Shown here: one piece after another, positions 1 through 10,624 of the stretch
Numbering within the stretch: position 1 is the stretch's first letter
Layout of the letters: every line of letters begins with the position of its first letter
From: Anisodus tanguticus
Lineage: Eukaryota > Streptophyta > Magnoliopsida > Solanales > Solanaceae
Direction of reading: 5' to 3'
DNA length: 64,000 nt
Assembly (NCBI GenBank): GCA_034509755.1
Contig: CM067541.1
Location: 59,159,556 to 59,223,555 of the forward strand
Notes under the pieces: generated by a model
What the model was told of the DNA's origin: nothing
What the model saw: only the letters and a program-made list of their open reading frames with translations
Databases searched by the model: none
Position numbers and translations under genes: made by a program

Positions 1-840
1 AAAAAAGTGTTTTTGAATAGTAATAGAAGTTGTTTCCGGAAGTTGAAATAGTAGTCTTTCTCTAGAAGCATTTTTGGAACCTTCACTAAACACATATGTT
101 TATCCAAAAAAAGGTACAGTTGAATTTGTAAGTGGTTTTAAGGATACGTGGATTGATTCGTAAGCAAACGTAATAAATAACTAGATATAAATAAGCAAAT
201 GTAAATAATAAGCAATAGAACTAGCCTGAATCGATAGAATCTTGATTGAAACTTGTCCCTGAGATTGGTCCGGTCCGTAACTGAATTGCTTTGAACCCGA
301 TCCAATATTGAGAGCTTGAGTATCTTAAGTTTACAATGAAATCGTGCAAGTGAGTGTAATGAGAATCCAATGAGCTTCCAACATGAAGGTTGGGCTCTTT
401 ATATAACTAACAATACAAAACATTTATGTCCAAGAATCAATCCCTCATTAAATGATATTTAATGATAAAAACGATCACTTAATGAGCAAATGGTAATGGC
501 TGACGCCAAATACGGAATAGGCAGGCGCCGAAGTCCTTCGATCTTACACCCGATGTTGCCATGTCCAATCACTACTCGGTGTCATCTGGTTCGGTCATCG
601 CCCGGTCTTGCTACAACACCCGAACCCACCACTGGTGCAAATTGCTACTTCCTCCGATCTCCATTCCCAAACCATGTCACGTGTCATGCCAGTTTTCACC
701 GTATACAGATAATCCCAACACTTCCCAAATCAAAGTTTATCGTAGTGATGAGAAATGGAAATGAACCAATATGCAGATTATATTATTATAGATTAGTGAT
801 TGCTATGTTAATGCTTATTCTACTTATTTATTTACTATAG
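1..840. other. Intergenic, possible old LTR fragment
   Basis: No convincing gene. The stretch from about 480 to 720 is clearly richer in GC than its surroundings and reads like the type of LTR or retroelement leader common in Solanaceae intergenic DNA. I see no paired terminal repeat, primer-binding site or polypurine tract that would prove it. The open frame at 490-840 has low-complexity, non-conserved translation and is not accepted as a gene. Confidence 0.3.
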
Positions 841-1942
841 GCATGGACATACGAAGCTATGTCATTTATTGGGAAAACTGATGTCCTAGCTAAACAATGT
901 CCTTTGCCGATACCAAGAATTTTGAGATGGTGAATGGAGGAGAAGGCCGAACCTATTGATCCTTTCAGAAATGTAACTGAGCATGCTATAATGATATGAA
1001 CCTATTAATGTATTAGAATTTGAGTTGGTGATTGCCTTTTCTGATTTAGTATGTTTTTGTTTACTTTAGATGGTGAGACCTTTTCTATACCCCAATGATG
1101 TGTAGAAGAGTAAGAAGTACATTAAAGATCTTGTATATTATGACGATGAAGTACCGGACACGAATATTGGTTTCCTAAAGAGAGAGATTGGTGATACACG
1201 TTAATTTCGCATCAAAATGGAAATTCATCTGGTTCTGGACACGAAGACCAAGATCTTAGAGGAAGGGCTAGAGAGACGTATGACCATTGTGGTCGTGGGC
1301 CAAGTGTCATTTTAAATAGATAGACATCAATTGAGGATGAACTAGTGGCTATTCGCAAATTGCTGGAGACAAAACCAAGAAGGAAAAGAATCCGGAAGGC
1401 ATTGCATTTTGTCAATGCTAAGAAGACCAAAGGTAATGTCAACTTCTGTGACATTCAAGTTAGTTAGTAGAAACTGTTATGGTCTATTATCAATTTTTGT
1501 GTTATTCACTTCTGTTAATTTTGAACCAGTGAATGCTCTTGATGATTCTCCTTTGAGTCACCCTGACCATGCTGATGATGCCCATGATGGCCCTTCCAAT
1601 CCTTTACCTGATGAAGTTGTTGATGCTAGTTACAAGACTCTTCCTTTGACTGATCCTGCCCATGTCCACAATGATGATGGCCCTTCTAGTCCTTTGTCTG
1701 ATCAAGTTGAGGATGCTAGTTGCAAGACTCTTCCTTCAAGTCCTTTGCCTATTCAAGTTGATGATTTTAGTTGCAAGACTTTTCGTGGTGAGGTTGATGA
1801 TTCTGCTGTTGATAGTGAAGATCGATCACCCGATGAAAGAATTACTGATGTCTTAGCACAGATACATGGCAAGGATGACATTGAAGAATTTGGAGATGCT
1901 GCTCAAAATGACTATGAGACTGCCAATGAAGAAGTTGTTTGA
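841..1942 (+). pseudogene. Decayed DUF1985/Ulp1-type transposon-associated protein
   Basis: Translation from 841 gives AWTYEAMSFIGKT followed by LPIPRILRW and then a stop. This matches my memory of the block (W..EA...., C.RILRW) in plant DUF1985 proteins, which travel with Ulp1 protease domains in Mutator- and CACTA-like transposons. Further downstream in-frame pieces (VRPFLYPNDV, SIEDELVAIRKLLETK) are separated by stops and shifts, so the gene is broken. The last part merges into the acidic-repeat ORF at 1409-1942. No Ulp1 catalytic block is visible. The family assignment is from a short block only; the broken coding character is seen directly. Confidence 0.45.
1409..1942 (+). CDS. Hypothetical 177-aa ORF with acidic repeats
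   Basis: An open frame of 177 codons whose first 45 residues include a hydrophobic stretch (YGLLSIFVLFTSV). The rest is acidic and repetitive: a unit of the type SPLPDQVEDASCKTLP occurs three times between about residues 60 and 130, and the corresponding DNA is repeated too. The tail is rich in D and E. I do not recognise a domain. It lies at the 3' end of a broken DUF1985-type relic and could simply be the C-terminal part of that protein read from an internal ATG. No splice sites, TATA box or convincing gene context were found, so expression is doubtful. Confidence 0.25.
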   Translation: MSMLRRPKVMSTSVTFKLVSRNCYGLLSIFVLFTSVNFEPVNALDDSPLSHPDHADDAHDGPSNPLPDEVVDASYKTLPLTDPAHVHNDDGPSSPLSDQVEDASCKTLPSSPLPIQVDDFSCKTFRGEVDDSAVDSEDRSPDERITDVLAQIHGKDDIEEFGDAAQNDYETANEEVV

Positions 1943-2186
1943 ATTTGAAATAATTGTTTAAGTTAACTTTTGAAACAATTATTTAAGTTACATTTGAAAT
2001 AATTATTTAAGTTACTTTTGGAATAACTATTTAATTTAAGTTAAGCTGCTGTTGGAACAATTATTTAAGTTTCTTTTTTATATAGCTGCAAATTACTCAT
2101 CATTAATAATTCATTAATGGAAAATATTGATTTAATTTTTTTATACTTGTCATTTCGCAATTTTAACTGTCACAATTCACCAGTTA

Positions 2187-2838
2187 TTATAGCGAACGTT
2201 TTGTGTAGTGCGTATAGTGGTGAAATAAATTTGCATAATGAACCTGTTATTATAATGGACGGTTTGTCTACTGAGTCTAGTATTTTGTTATTATAACAAA
2301 TATTTTCATAATATAGTCGTTATTATAACGAATGTCGTGTCTAGTGAGTCTAGTGGTGAAATAAATTTGCCTAATAATTTTCAAAATGAAGCAGTTATTA
2401 TAAAGATTGTTTTATCTAGTGAGTCTAGTGTTAAATTTGCCTAACAATTTGCCTAATAATTTAGTAGTTATTATAATGACTATTTTATCTATTGAGTCTA
2501 GTGTTAAATTTGCCTAATAATTTAGTAGGTATTATAACGATAATTATATCTAGTGAGACTAGTGTGAAATTTGCCTAACAATATGTCTAATAATTTAGCA
2601 GTTATTATAACAACAATTTTATCTAGTGAATCTAGTGTTAAATTTGCCTAATAATTTAGCAGTTATTATAATGACTATTTTATCTAGTGAGTCTAGTATT
2701 AAATTTTCCTAATAATTTAGCAGTTATTATAATGACTGTTTTATCTAGTGAGTCTAGTGTACAATTTGCCTAATAATGTAGCAGTTATTATAACGCACGT
2801 CGTGTCTAGTGAGTCTAATGGTGAAATAAATTTGCTTA
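2187..2838. repeat. Tandem repeat, ~61-bp unit, ~10 copies
   Basis: Each unit carries AGTTATTATAAYG, then TCTAGTGAGTCTAGTG, then AAATTTGCCTAATAATTTA. The last copies (from about 2600) are spaced close to 61 bp, and earlier ones are longer or interrupted (for example around 2290-2325). No coding potential. The array ends against the SINE at 2858. The field at 5215-5720 is built from similar words (CAGTTATAATAACG-like, then TCTAGTGA, then AATTTG), so the two may share an origin. Confidence 0.8.
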
Positions 2839-2857
2839 TTTCTAACATATACAAACG

Positions 2858-3056
2858 TAAAAATTGTCAACAACAACAAAACAAAACATAAAAGGGGCAG
2901 CCCGGTGCACTAAGCTCCCGCTATGTGCGGGATCCGGAGAAGGGTTGGACCACAAGGGTCTGTTATACGCAGCCTTACCTTGTATTTCTGCAGAGGCTAT
3001 TTCCACGGCTTGAACCCATGACCTCCTGGTCACATGGCAGCAACTTTACCAGGCGA
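2858..3056 (-). mobile_element. AU-type SINE
   Basis: Read on the minus strand this is a tRNA-derived SINE. A box-A-like TGGTAAAGTTGC lies near 3040-3051, a box-B-like GGTTCAAGCC near 3011-3020, and the typical AU core with GGGAGCTTAGTGCACCGGGC near 2899-2918. The tail is a TTG-type run (CAACAACAAC on the plus strand at about 2867). Sequence and order match the AU SINE family of flowering plants as I remember it. It sits right beside the 61-bp array. Confidence 0.8.
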
Positions 3057-4236
3057 TTCATATCTCAATAAACTTAAATATTGAGATATGTAGGCAAACA
3101 TAAATTTAAATATTCATATATTTAACAAAAAAGGGACCATTCTGCCATTAGAATACATTAAAATTTAAAAATAAGGAGGGAAGGGGGGGGGGGTGATTAA
3201 ATCATCCATTTCAATCCCTGTTGGGTCCTTAGCATGCGAGCAATGCGCCTGATCTTCATCTCTTGGCGCCTAGCATCCTTGTTGATGCGTTGTACTAGGC
3301 GATTCAGATAAGCTCTTATGTTGAGACAGTTGGACAATAGTTTCGGTGGTTTCTGCTTGAAGGCATTTTTTATCAAGTGAGAAGAGAAATATAAATTGCA
3401 AGTGAGAAGAGTAAGAGGTGTTGGTGTTGGATTTATAAGAGTGAAAATGTATTGTTTTGTGATTTAGGTGTTGTTTCGTGCTTTAGTAATCAATTATGTC
3501 GATTGGTGCAGTGATCAATTAAATCAAAACGTTTTATAAAGTGATTTGACAAGGGGAAGACGAACAACTAGAGTTTATTAATATTTTTTTGGATATTAAG
3601 TTTCATGGGCATTTCATATGATAATAATAAAATATAATTATTAATGTAAGGTTTAAATTAAAATATCACTTAAATTTATAAAAACTTACAATGGTGACTA
3701 AAAAGTATGTTAAACGGCATGAAATTGGTGACTTGATATATTAATTATTAGAAATTATGTGTAATTACACATTATCTACGACATAAGTTACACTTCAAAC
3801 ATTAGATAACTCTATATGAACTTGTAATGTTGATATTAATATCTATATATTTTTTATAATATATCAATAATAATAATTTGTTTTTGTAATAGTTCAATAA
3901 TTATGATGTTTTAGGTCATGTAAATATAAAATACTATGAGAGTTTTGATAATGTTTTTTAATTAAAAAAGAAAATTTATGTATTAACTTGAATATTCTAA
4001 TAGGTTGTTCGTCTGGATACCATAAATTCACCTACACGCTGCTCTAAATAAATATTGCATATATTAATATGAGTACACGCCTTTTCAGGTCACAAAATAC
4101 CTAATTAATTAGTTTGTTTCAACTATTATCAATATCCACATCTTGATAAGCTTAAAAGGTAAATACCAAAATTTATTTATGTAGACTAAACTTAATTTTA
4201 AATATCAATATATTTTGATTTTTTTGGGGTAAATTA
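3057..4236. other. Intergenic, no gene seen
   Basis: AT-rich sequence. There is a short G-run at about 3186-3193 and a somewhat GC-richer patch at 3200-3330 with no convincing reading frame. Nothing else is recognised. Confidence 0.5.
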
Positions 4237-4600
4237 TAATAGCGTGTAGTAATATCCAAATATAGTCTATTAGAATACACACTTATGAAACCTCTCATAA
4301 TAAGGTGTTGCTTCACGTAAAGGTGCATTGTTTGGGTTAAAACATTAAAGCAATAGTCCTTATAGTGTAGTAGAATTCAAATACAGTCTATTAGAATACA
4401 TAATTCTGAAACCTATCATAATAAGGTGTTGTTTCACAAAAAAAAGTGTCTTTTTCGGGTTAAATCATTAAAGCAATAGTCCTTATGGTGTAATAGAATC
4501 CAAATACAATCTATTAATACTTCTGAAGTCTCTCCTAATAAGGTGTTGCTTCATGTAAATGTATCTTTTCACCTTTTAAGGTGCCTTTTTGATTTTATAA
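4237..4600. repeat. Three degenerate tandem copies of ~125 bp
   Basis: Three units follow one another. Each has a TCCAAATAYAGTCTATTAG-type segment, then CATAATAAGGTGTTGYTTCA, then GGGTTAAA.CATTAAAGCAATAGTCCTTAT in the first two copies. Period is about 120-125 bp and the third copy is partial. No reading frame. Possibly subterminal repeats of a DNA transposon. Confidence 0.7.
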
Positions 4601-4686
4601 GTATCCCGCTTCACGAATTGTAATGACATTCACAATTACCTTTTTCACGTATTTCATTAACCAAAAGATCAGACAACAAATTCGAT

Positions 4687-5075
4687 ATGGATCAAAGGAA
4701 CGACTTTTCAAACGGTGTACCAAATGGACTATCAAATGGTGTACCAAATGGACTACTAAATGGTGTACGAAATGACATAGCTCCAACACCCCTGGGCTAT
4801 GTAGAACGAATGATAAGTCGTTTGTTATAAATTTTGCATATCTGAAAACTGACATAAGAAATACAAATGATGAGATCAACCGCTACAACGCTAGAGATTG
4901 GGGTTATGAGGGACGATTGGAAGAACTCAACAAGGCCGTCAGAATAATAGAGAGGATACTCACTATACTTCTTTTGGAAAGATGACAGACTCTTGCAGAA
5001 TTCAACAACCCTCCGGATTCTCCCCTTCCTAAGGTAGATTTCAACAGCCTTACCAATTCTATCCCTCATGTCTAA
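4687..5075 (+). pseudogene. Unknown broken ORF with NGVPNG repeats
   Basis: An ATG at 4687 opens 47 codons. The first part contains the repeat NGVPNGL (a 26-bp DNA repeat, about 4713-4770), then IAPTPLGYVERM, then a stop at 4828. Shifting frame by one base just before this stop, the plus strand stays open with protein-like content (INFAYLKTDIRN, WGYEGRLEELNKAV, IIERIL) until a TGA at 4983. It then continues in the same frame to a TAA at 5073-5075. This pattern, one frameshift and one internal stop inside continuous coding-like sequence, indicates a decayed gene. I do not recognise the family. The helical, charged second part could be a coiled coil. It lies between two tandem-repeat fields, suggesting transposon cargo. 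Confidence 0.35.
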
Positions 5076-5214
5076 TTAGTTTTTTAGTATATAGCATAAT
5101 TACTATTCTCCCATGGATGTAATCATTCAGAGTATATTAATGCTAATGATAATATTGTCTATTACTATTTCGTATTAATTCTAGTTTTCAGTATAAATTT
5201 ATTTTTCTCATGCT

Positions 5215-5720
5215 ATTGGTCAATTTGCATATCGTCCAGTTTGAAATCTAAGTGTTGAATATCTGCAGTTATAATAAACGTAAAAGCAGTGTAGTGATAA
5301 ATTTGTCAATTGGTCCAATTTGAATTTTAAATATTAAATATCTGTAGTTCTAATATCCGTAAGGACGGTCTAGTGATAATATTGTCTATTACTATTTCGT
5401 ATTACTTCTAGTTTTCAGAACAAATTTATTTCACCCATATTGAAATGCTTAATTAGACTATACCATACATCAATTTGAGTTTTGATTCTAAATATTGAAT
5501 ATCTTCAGTTCTAATAACTGTAAAGGCGATTTAGTGGTCAGTTTGTATATCGTCCAGTTTGAAATCTAAATATTGAATATCTGCAGTTATAATAAACGTA
5601 AAAGCGATGTAGTGATAAGTTTGACGATGGTCCTGTTTGAAATTTAAATATTAAATAACATCAGTTCTAATATTCGTAAAGGCGGTCTAGTGATCAATTT
5701 GTCTATCATCAATTCTAAAT
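5215..5720. repeat. Degenerate tandem repeats with CAGTTATAATAAACGTAAA words
   Basis: At least five copies, roughly 80-110 bp apart, of a module: TTTGAAATCTAAATATTGAA, then TATCTGCAGTTMTAATAAMCGTAAA, then a GTCTAGTGATAA-type word and AATTTGTC. Copies begin near 5238, 5318, 5480, 5553 and 5634. An inserted block recurs twice (5156-5205 and 5376-5426, TTGTCTATTACTATTTCGTA). No coding potential. Confidence 0.65.
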
Positions 5721-6114
5721 TTTGTAACATGTAACATAACAGGAACACTAAATAGTTCGGTTAATTCAACATCTTGCAGTATAATAGAAAGTTTCAAGTT
5801 CACAACACAACACAACAAATTCAAGAAGTTCAAATTAAAAAAATCAGAACACAACATAGAAGACTATTACAACAACTTGAAGGAAAATAAATCAGTCTCT
5901 ATTGTGTGACAAAGATTTTGCATAGGTGGTCTTCTTGTGGCCTTATTATTTGTACATTGAGCATTTATATCTCCTCTTCCTGGATATAGATGCTTCCCTG
6001 ATATCCATAGTATGACTTCGACACTTTTTTCTCGATCGATGATTTATTTTCATGAAACCTAGCATCAATGCATTTACAAATGCCTTTTTGATTATTGATG
6101 TTCACGAAAAAAAT
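5721..6114 (-). other. Possible coding remnant, unassigned
   Basis: The minus strand is open over roughly 5900-6030 with a basic, protein-like translation (GKHLYPGRGDIN followed by KATRRPPMQNL). It lies downstream, in transcription sense, of the Mutator-like fragment at 6115-6610 and might be a remnant of the same element. No domain is recognised and there is no start or splice evidence. Confidence 0.2.
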
Positions 6115-6610
6115 CTATGTCATCGATAAGGCTTTGGCTGAGCTGTTTGTAGCATACTCGAATGAGCCATATTTATTGAAACTAATGGCAAAATTATCGT
6201 CATTTTCTTGACAAGGATTATTCTTGGATTCTTCAATAAATAAAGATGGTGGGGGTGGGGGTGATGTTGCCGTCGTGGCATTTGAACCTACAACAGAACT
6301 CTCAGCCACATTTATCCTTAGAATGGGCCTAGAACAATCACAAGAAATATCAAGAAGATACATACAGACATGATAATCCGTCTTTATGAATGCAAAAGCA
6401 TATTTTTTTCCTAGAAGACGCAACACTAATAGTATAACTAATCGCTACGTCGCTGGGCGAGCATTTTAGCTGACCACTTTCAATGACGCTTTCAACCAAC
6501 TGCTTATATGTACATGGCCTTTGAATTTCAATTGGTACTGTTACCTTTGTTCTAGAATGTCAAATCCAACAATCTGAAGTCTCCACTCATTCACCATAAT
6601 ATTCTCCGCC
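6115..6610 (-). pseudogene. Mutator-like transposase N-terminal fragment
   Basis: On the minus strand, residues read VPIEIQRPCTYKQLVESVIESGQ then SDVAISYTIS in one frame (about 6440-6560). After a frame change the ORF at 6115-6426 reads YHVCMYLLDISCDCSRP, LRINVAESS and a run of prolines. This order matches, from memory, the N-terminus of Solanaceae MuDR/MULE transposases. That region precedes the zinc-finger and DDE parts, neither of which is present here. The frameshift and missing catalytic part make it a relic. Terminal inverted repeats were not identified. Confidence 0.5.
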
Positions 6611-7621
6611 TACTATAATATCATCCTCCATAACAAGTAAACTAGACTAATAAAAGAACTGCTCGTCTAAAATAAATTCAACTAGACTAATAAAATAACA
6701 ATTCGTCTAAAATAACTTCAATTAAATAACAATTGAGCTGATTAAATATGAAATAACTGGAAAAAAATTCTTCAGATCTGCAGAACCACAAAATCAAATA
6801 CTCACAAATGCATAAGCAATTGAACTAATAAATTGATGACCAATTTTGATGATTTGAATGAAAATTATCAGAACAAAATTGGAGATATCCGAGCAGGACG
6901 AATAGAGGGAGCCGATGGCGATGGATCTGAGTCTTACGAAGGTGCAACGCCGAATATGAGCAATTTTACAGTAAGAAACTAGCTTGAGGAACATAATTAA
7001 TGGCGACAGACGTGAAGAAGAAGTAGTTGGGCAACTAAGTTTTTTGCCATTTTGGGGAAATTAATAATAATTGAATGACAAAAGTGTATTAGTTAAAACT
7101 TGAGGGCCGATTTGAAAGCTTGGAATAGTTATAATTTTATTTTATTATTTATTTATTTTAAATCGTTGGACGAAAATGTATTTTTTACAATTTGAGGATT
7201 TATTTTGATGTCCCAACAACTTACCTCCAATTAATTAGCACTAATCCAAATTGAGGCCCTGCCACTTAATACTTAGCAAATTTTGCCCAATTTCCTAAAA
7301 AAGATTAAGTTGGGGTCCTGCCACCACACTCCCCCTACTAACTCCATTATGCCTCAAAGAAGTCCTCAACAACAGTAGTGTCTCGATCTCTACAATAATA
7401 TGACTAAACAAACAAATGAAACAACATTTTCTTGCATTATTAGTGAGTTTCTGTAGCCATTTTCGGCAATTCATATGTTATTGTCGTTTCAGAGAAATAG
7501 AGAGCTCATCTAATTTCGATCCTAAAAGATAAAGGGCTTATCAAAGTCAACCAAATAATTCGAGCAAAAGGAATCATTAGGTAAATGAATATTCATGCCT
7601 TGTTGATTCGTAGGCTTATGC

Positions 7622-7832
7622 AGGGGCGGAGGCAACTCATTGTATCGGTTCATATGAATCCAGTACTTTCGATACGGAATAAAAATTTATATGTAAATAT
7701 TCATTAAATTTATAATAAATAATAGATATGAGCTCATAACTTTAAAAATAATATAACAAGTTTAATGTAAATAATTTTAAAAGTTGAACATATAGAATTT
7801 AAATCTTGGATGCTCCTCTTGCCTTATGGATA
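7622..7832. mobile_element. Possible MITE-like element (GGGGCGGAGG terminus)
   Basis: Starts with AGGGGCGGAGGCAACTCATT, continues with GGTTCATATGAATCCAGTAC and an AT-rich middle, and ends near GATGCTCCTCTTGCC. This organisation resembles a non-autonomous element class I recall as common in Solanaceae. Terminal repeats are poor and no target-site duplication was proven. Confidence 0.3.
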
Positions 7833-8165
7833 CTATTTGGTTGAAATTCCAAAAAAAAAAAAAAAATCGCAAGTGGAAGTAGTTGAAAAATGTATGATTG
7901 AATAACATTATTTCAGTTGAAATGATTCTCAATTATTTTTTTCAATGTACGTCAAATGGTAAAGTTCAGCATGCATGTGCGGAAGTGGATATTTGCAAAT
8001 ACTGAATTACTACGCTAGCTCATATTTCATTTTACTTGACAATGTTTTTTAAAATATATTTTAAAAAGAATAATATTATTTTATATTTGAAAATAACTAA
8101 ATAACTTTGAACTTTTAATATTATTTTTCATGACACGATTTATAACCGTACAAATGTCATGATAT

Positions 8166-8336
8166 AGAGGCGAATTCAGATTTTTAGTTTGATAGATCCA
8201 ACCTTCAAAATTAATTATGGTATTAAATTTAATATTTGTTTTTTTGGCATATATATCAATGTTCCGGATAAAAAGTAGTGGGTTCATATTTTTCAGTTGA
8301 GTCTGTAAATCTAATGCTACATCAGCCACTGCATAT
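8166..8336. mobile_element. Possible MITE-like element (GAGGCGAATTC terminus)
   Basis: Begins TAGAGGCGAATTCAGATTT, holds a GGGTTCATATTTTT motif and ends near ATGCTACATCAGCCACTGC. It appears to be a worn relative of the element type at 7622-7832. Borders are approximate. Confidence 0.25.
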
Positions 8337-9839
8337 TATATTCTTTCTTTTTTTCCTTAAATATAATTTATATTATTACATATGGTCAAATGGTAATGAT
8401 CGTCCTTAAAACTTATGAAAACTGTGTTTTCTCGCCGAGTAACATAAAAGCATATGGTATGAACTTTTTGATGATGTTCTTATGATTGCCTGACATATAA
8501 AAACTCCAGCAATATTTACTGCATGACAAGATGGCATTAAGACAATTGAAGTGTGAAATCGAAAAAAGTTAGCATCACATGATTCCACTGTGTGAAAGAA
8601 GATTTTGATATATCTATAAATGGCTCTTATATGCGGACTTAGTTACTTTAGATAATGAATAAAGATTTTGTGTTGGAAATGATTATATTACGGCAAAACT
8701 TTGTGCAAGTTTTTATTGAAGTACAAAAAAATTGAAATTAACCACAAATTACATAGTTAATTTGTTGTTTTGTGTCGTTAATTTATTGTTAAATAGCTCG
8801 TAGATGATATAATTTTTTGATATTCTATAAGTAATCTATCGTTAAATACAAATTACGTCGAATTTTATTGTTTACCTACAAAATTTGTGAGTCGCTACTT
8901 TTTTTTAAAGTAGATACGTTGGCTTGTCCCACCCCACCAAAGTCTCTTGCCTAGCCTATTTCAATATGCATAATCTACATATAGGAGTACTAGATTGTAT
9001 AGATATTGCAAAAGAAGAAAGATAATGTCTCTAAGAACAAAAGTAATTAAAGTAATCAAATTAGCCAATAGTTCCAAGTATTTGTGATTCTCTTAGATTA
9101 TTTTAAAGTATAACTTCATCATCCCCTTAAAATCTAAATGTTAAATGTCCATGCGACGACGACGTATGCAACGCACTCTGCAGTCTAAGTGGAAATGAAG
9201 TAATTAAAGGATAAACAATGATTAATATGAAGCGTGATAAAGTAGCAGTAATCGGATAATGGAATGTCACATTTGAGATTTTTTTTCTTCTTTTTACTAA
9301 TAAAAGATACATTTATTAAAGAGTACTATAGTCTGGTTATTACAAAGTGGACTTTAGATGGAGTGCCAATTCCAATTCGATATTGGCACGTTTAAGGGAT
9401 AAGAGGATTCACATATAAAGCTAGTCTATCCTGTAAACCATATGGTGGCTTAATTAATAATATACTCGTGCAATGCAAACACTGGCCATGCCTTTTATAA
9501 ATAGGTTATTTCTGCAATTGCAGGATGATTTAATTTTGTAGGTGATCTTTTAGAATATTCATAGATTTTAAGGCCGGGAAAAGATGAAGGGGCGAGAGAT
9601 TTAACACCACTTATTATATGTCTAAATCTAAATGAATATTTGGTTTGTTATGTTATCTTTAAATTTAAACACTGAATGATTAAATTATTTACTTTTTAAC
9701 CAGCAAATGAATATATACAAATTATTTTTATTTAAAGACAAATAAAAATTAGTGGAGTTTTTATTATCAATAAAACATTTAAAAATTCTTTATATTTTGA
9801 TGCGAAAATTGTTTGTTTGATGAAGCGCCCTCTAGAAGT

Positions 9840-10045
9840 TGTGGCGCGAAGAAAATTGGTGGTGGTTTGTCAATAATAATAATTTTGAGGTAGTGGCCGA
9901 TTGTAATTTTGGTTGTTGGAGGTGCCTGACCACGGTCAATGTGCAATAGTACCTAGTGTTTGTATAGCGACATGGCGTGGAGGTGATTGTTAGTGCGTGG
10001 TGGTCGGCAGTGGAGATGGTGGGTACTTTTAAGTGTTGGTGGTGG
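9840..10045. repeat. GTG/GGT-rich low-complexity segment
   Basis: Irregular runs of GGTGGT, GGTGGTGG and GTTGG dominate the plus strand. The minus strand therefore gives a histidine/threonine-rich ORF (9832-10089) that I regard as spurious. A similar G/T-rich segment occurs at 14582-14760 beyond the copia element that begins at 10046, so the two may once have been one stretch. Confidence 0.5.
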
Positions 10046-10493
10046 TGTAAGAATAACGTCTCTTTAATGAGATATTTAATGTGGCCCACATATTATGGTA
10101 ACAAATTATTTACCTTATCTTTCAAGTAAATAATATTTATAGCAGATAATTATTTTTTATTATGTATATCCGGAAGTTTCCTTGATTGGAGGAAACATTT
10201 TATTAGGAGTCCCTAGGGTAATCATATACTTATGGAGAAGTCTCTAGGATTAAAGTATTTGTCTAAGAGTCCCTAGCCTACCTATAAATACATCTGTGAC
10301 TTCATCAGTCCAGTATACTTTTGCGATAGGCACAGGCTATAAGACTCTAGGATTTTTACCATTATTCTTAGGGTTACAAGTCGGCGTTAGAAGAAAGGCG
10401 ATTCTCCACGACACTTGAATAACTATGCCTGAAGATAACTTCTTGTTTAATTTTCCGGTGCGTTGACTCTGTGTATGCGTTTTAAATTCAACA
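10046..10493 (+). repeat. 5' LTR of the copia element (448 bp)
   Basis: Runs from TGTAAGAATAACG to AAATTCAACA. Contains a TATA-like CTATAAATACATC around 10281-10293. Compared with the 3' copy it holds about 75 additional bases around 10200-10275 (a GAGTCCCTAG word flanks this block on both sides), so the 3' copy probably lost one repeat interval. Confidence 0.9.
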
Positions 10494-10624
10494 TGTGGCA
10501 TCAAAGCCTACCTCTAGTCATGTTGTTCAGTGGAAATTGAATTCATGATGATGTGAATCTAGTTTTGGACAAACCCATTTGTTTTAGTTGAGATTTAACA
10601 CCCACGATCTTTAATTTTCGGACA

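Larger units (their letters stand above)
6611..9839. other. Gene-free intergenic stretch
   Basis: Over 3 kb with no supported gene. The minus-strand ORFs here (near 6794, 8081, 8406 and 9127) are short, AT-driven and unlike known proteins. Two segments resemble worn non-autonomous DNA elements beginning with a GGGGCGGAGG- or GAGGCGAATTC-type terminus (listed separately). Confidence 0.5.

Noticed and set aside
490..840. 116-codon plus-strand ORF
   Set aside because: No conserved content; it lies in LTR-like sequence and its C-terminal part is simple AT-rich translation.
2187..2838. CRISPR-like array
   Set aside because: Contiguous degenerate ~61-bp repeats without unique spacers, in a plant nuclear genome; it is a minisatellite.
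3011..3051. tRNA gene
   Set aside because: Box A and box B-like sequences belong to an AU-type SINE; there is no foldable full tRNA and the TTG tail marks a retroposon.
9832..10089. Histidine/threonine-rich minus-strand ORF
   Set aside because: Produced by the GGT/GTG low-complexity DNA; it runs into the copia LTR at 10046.
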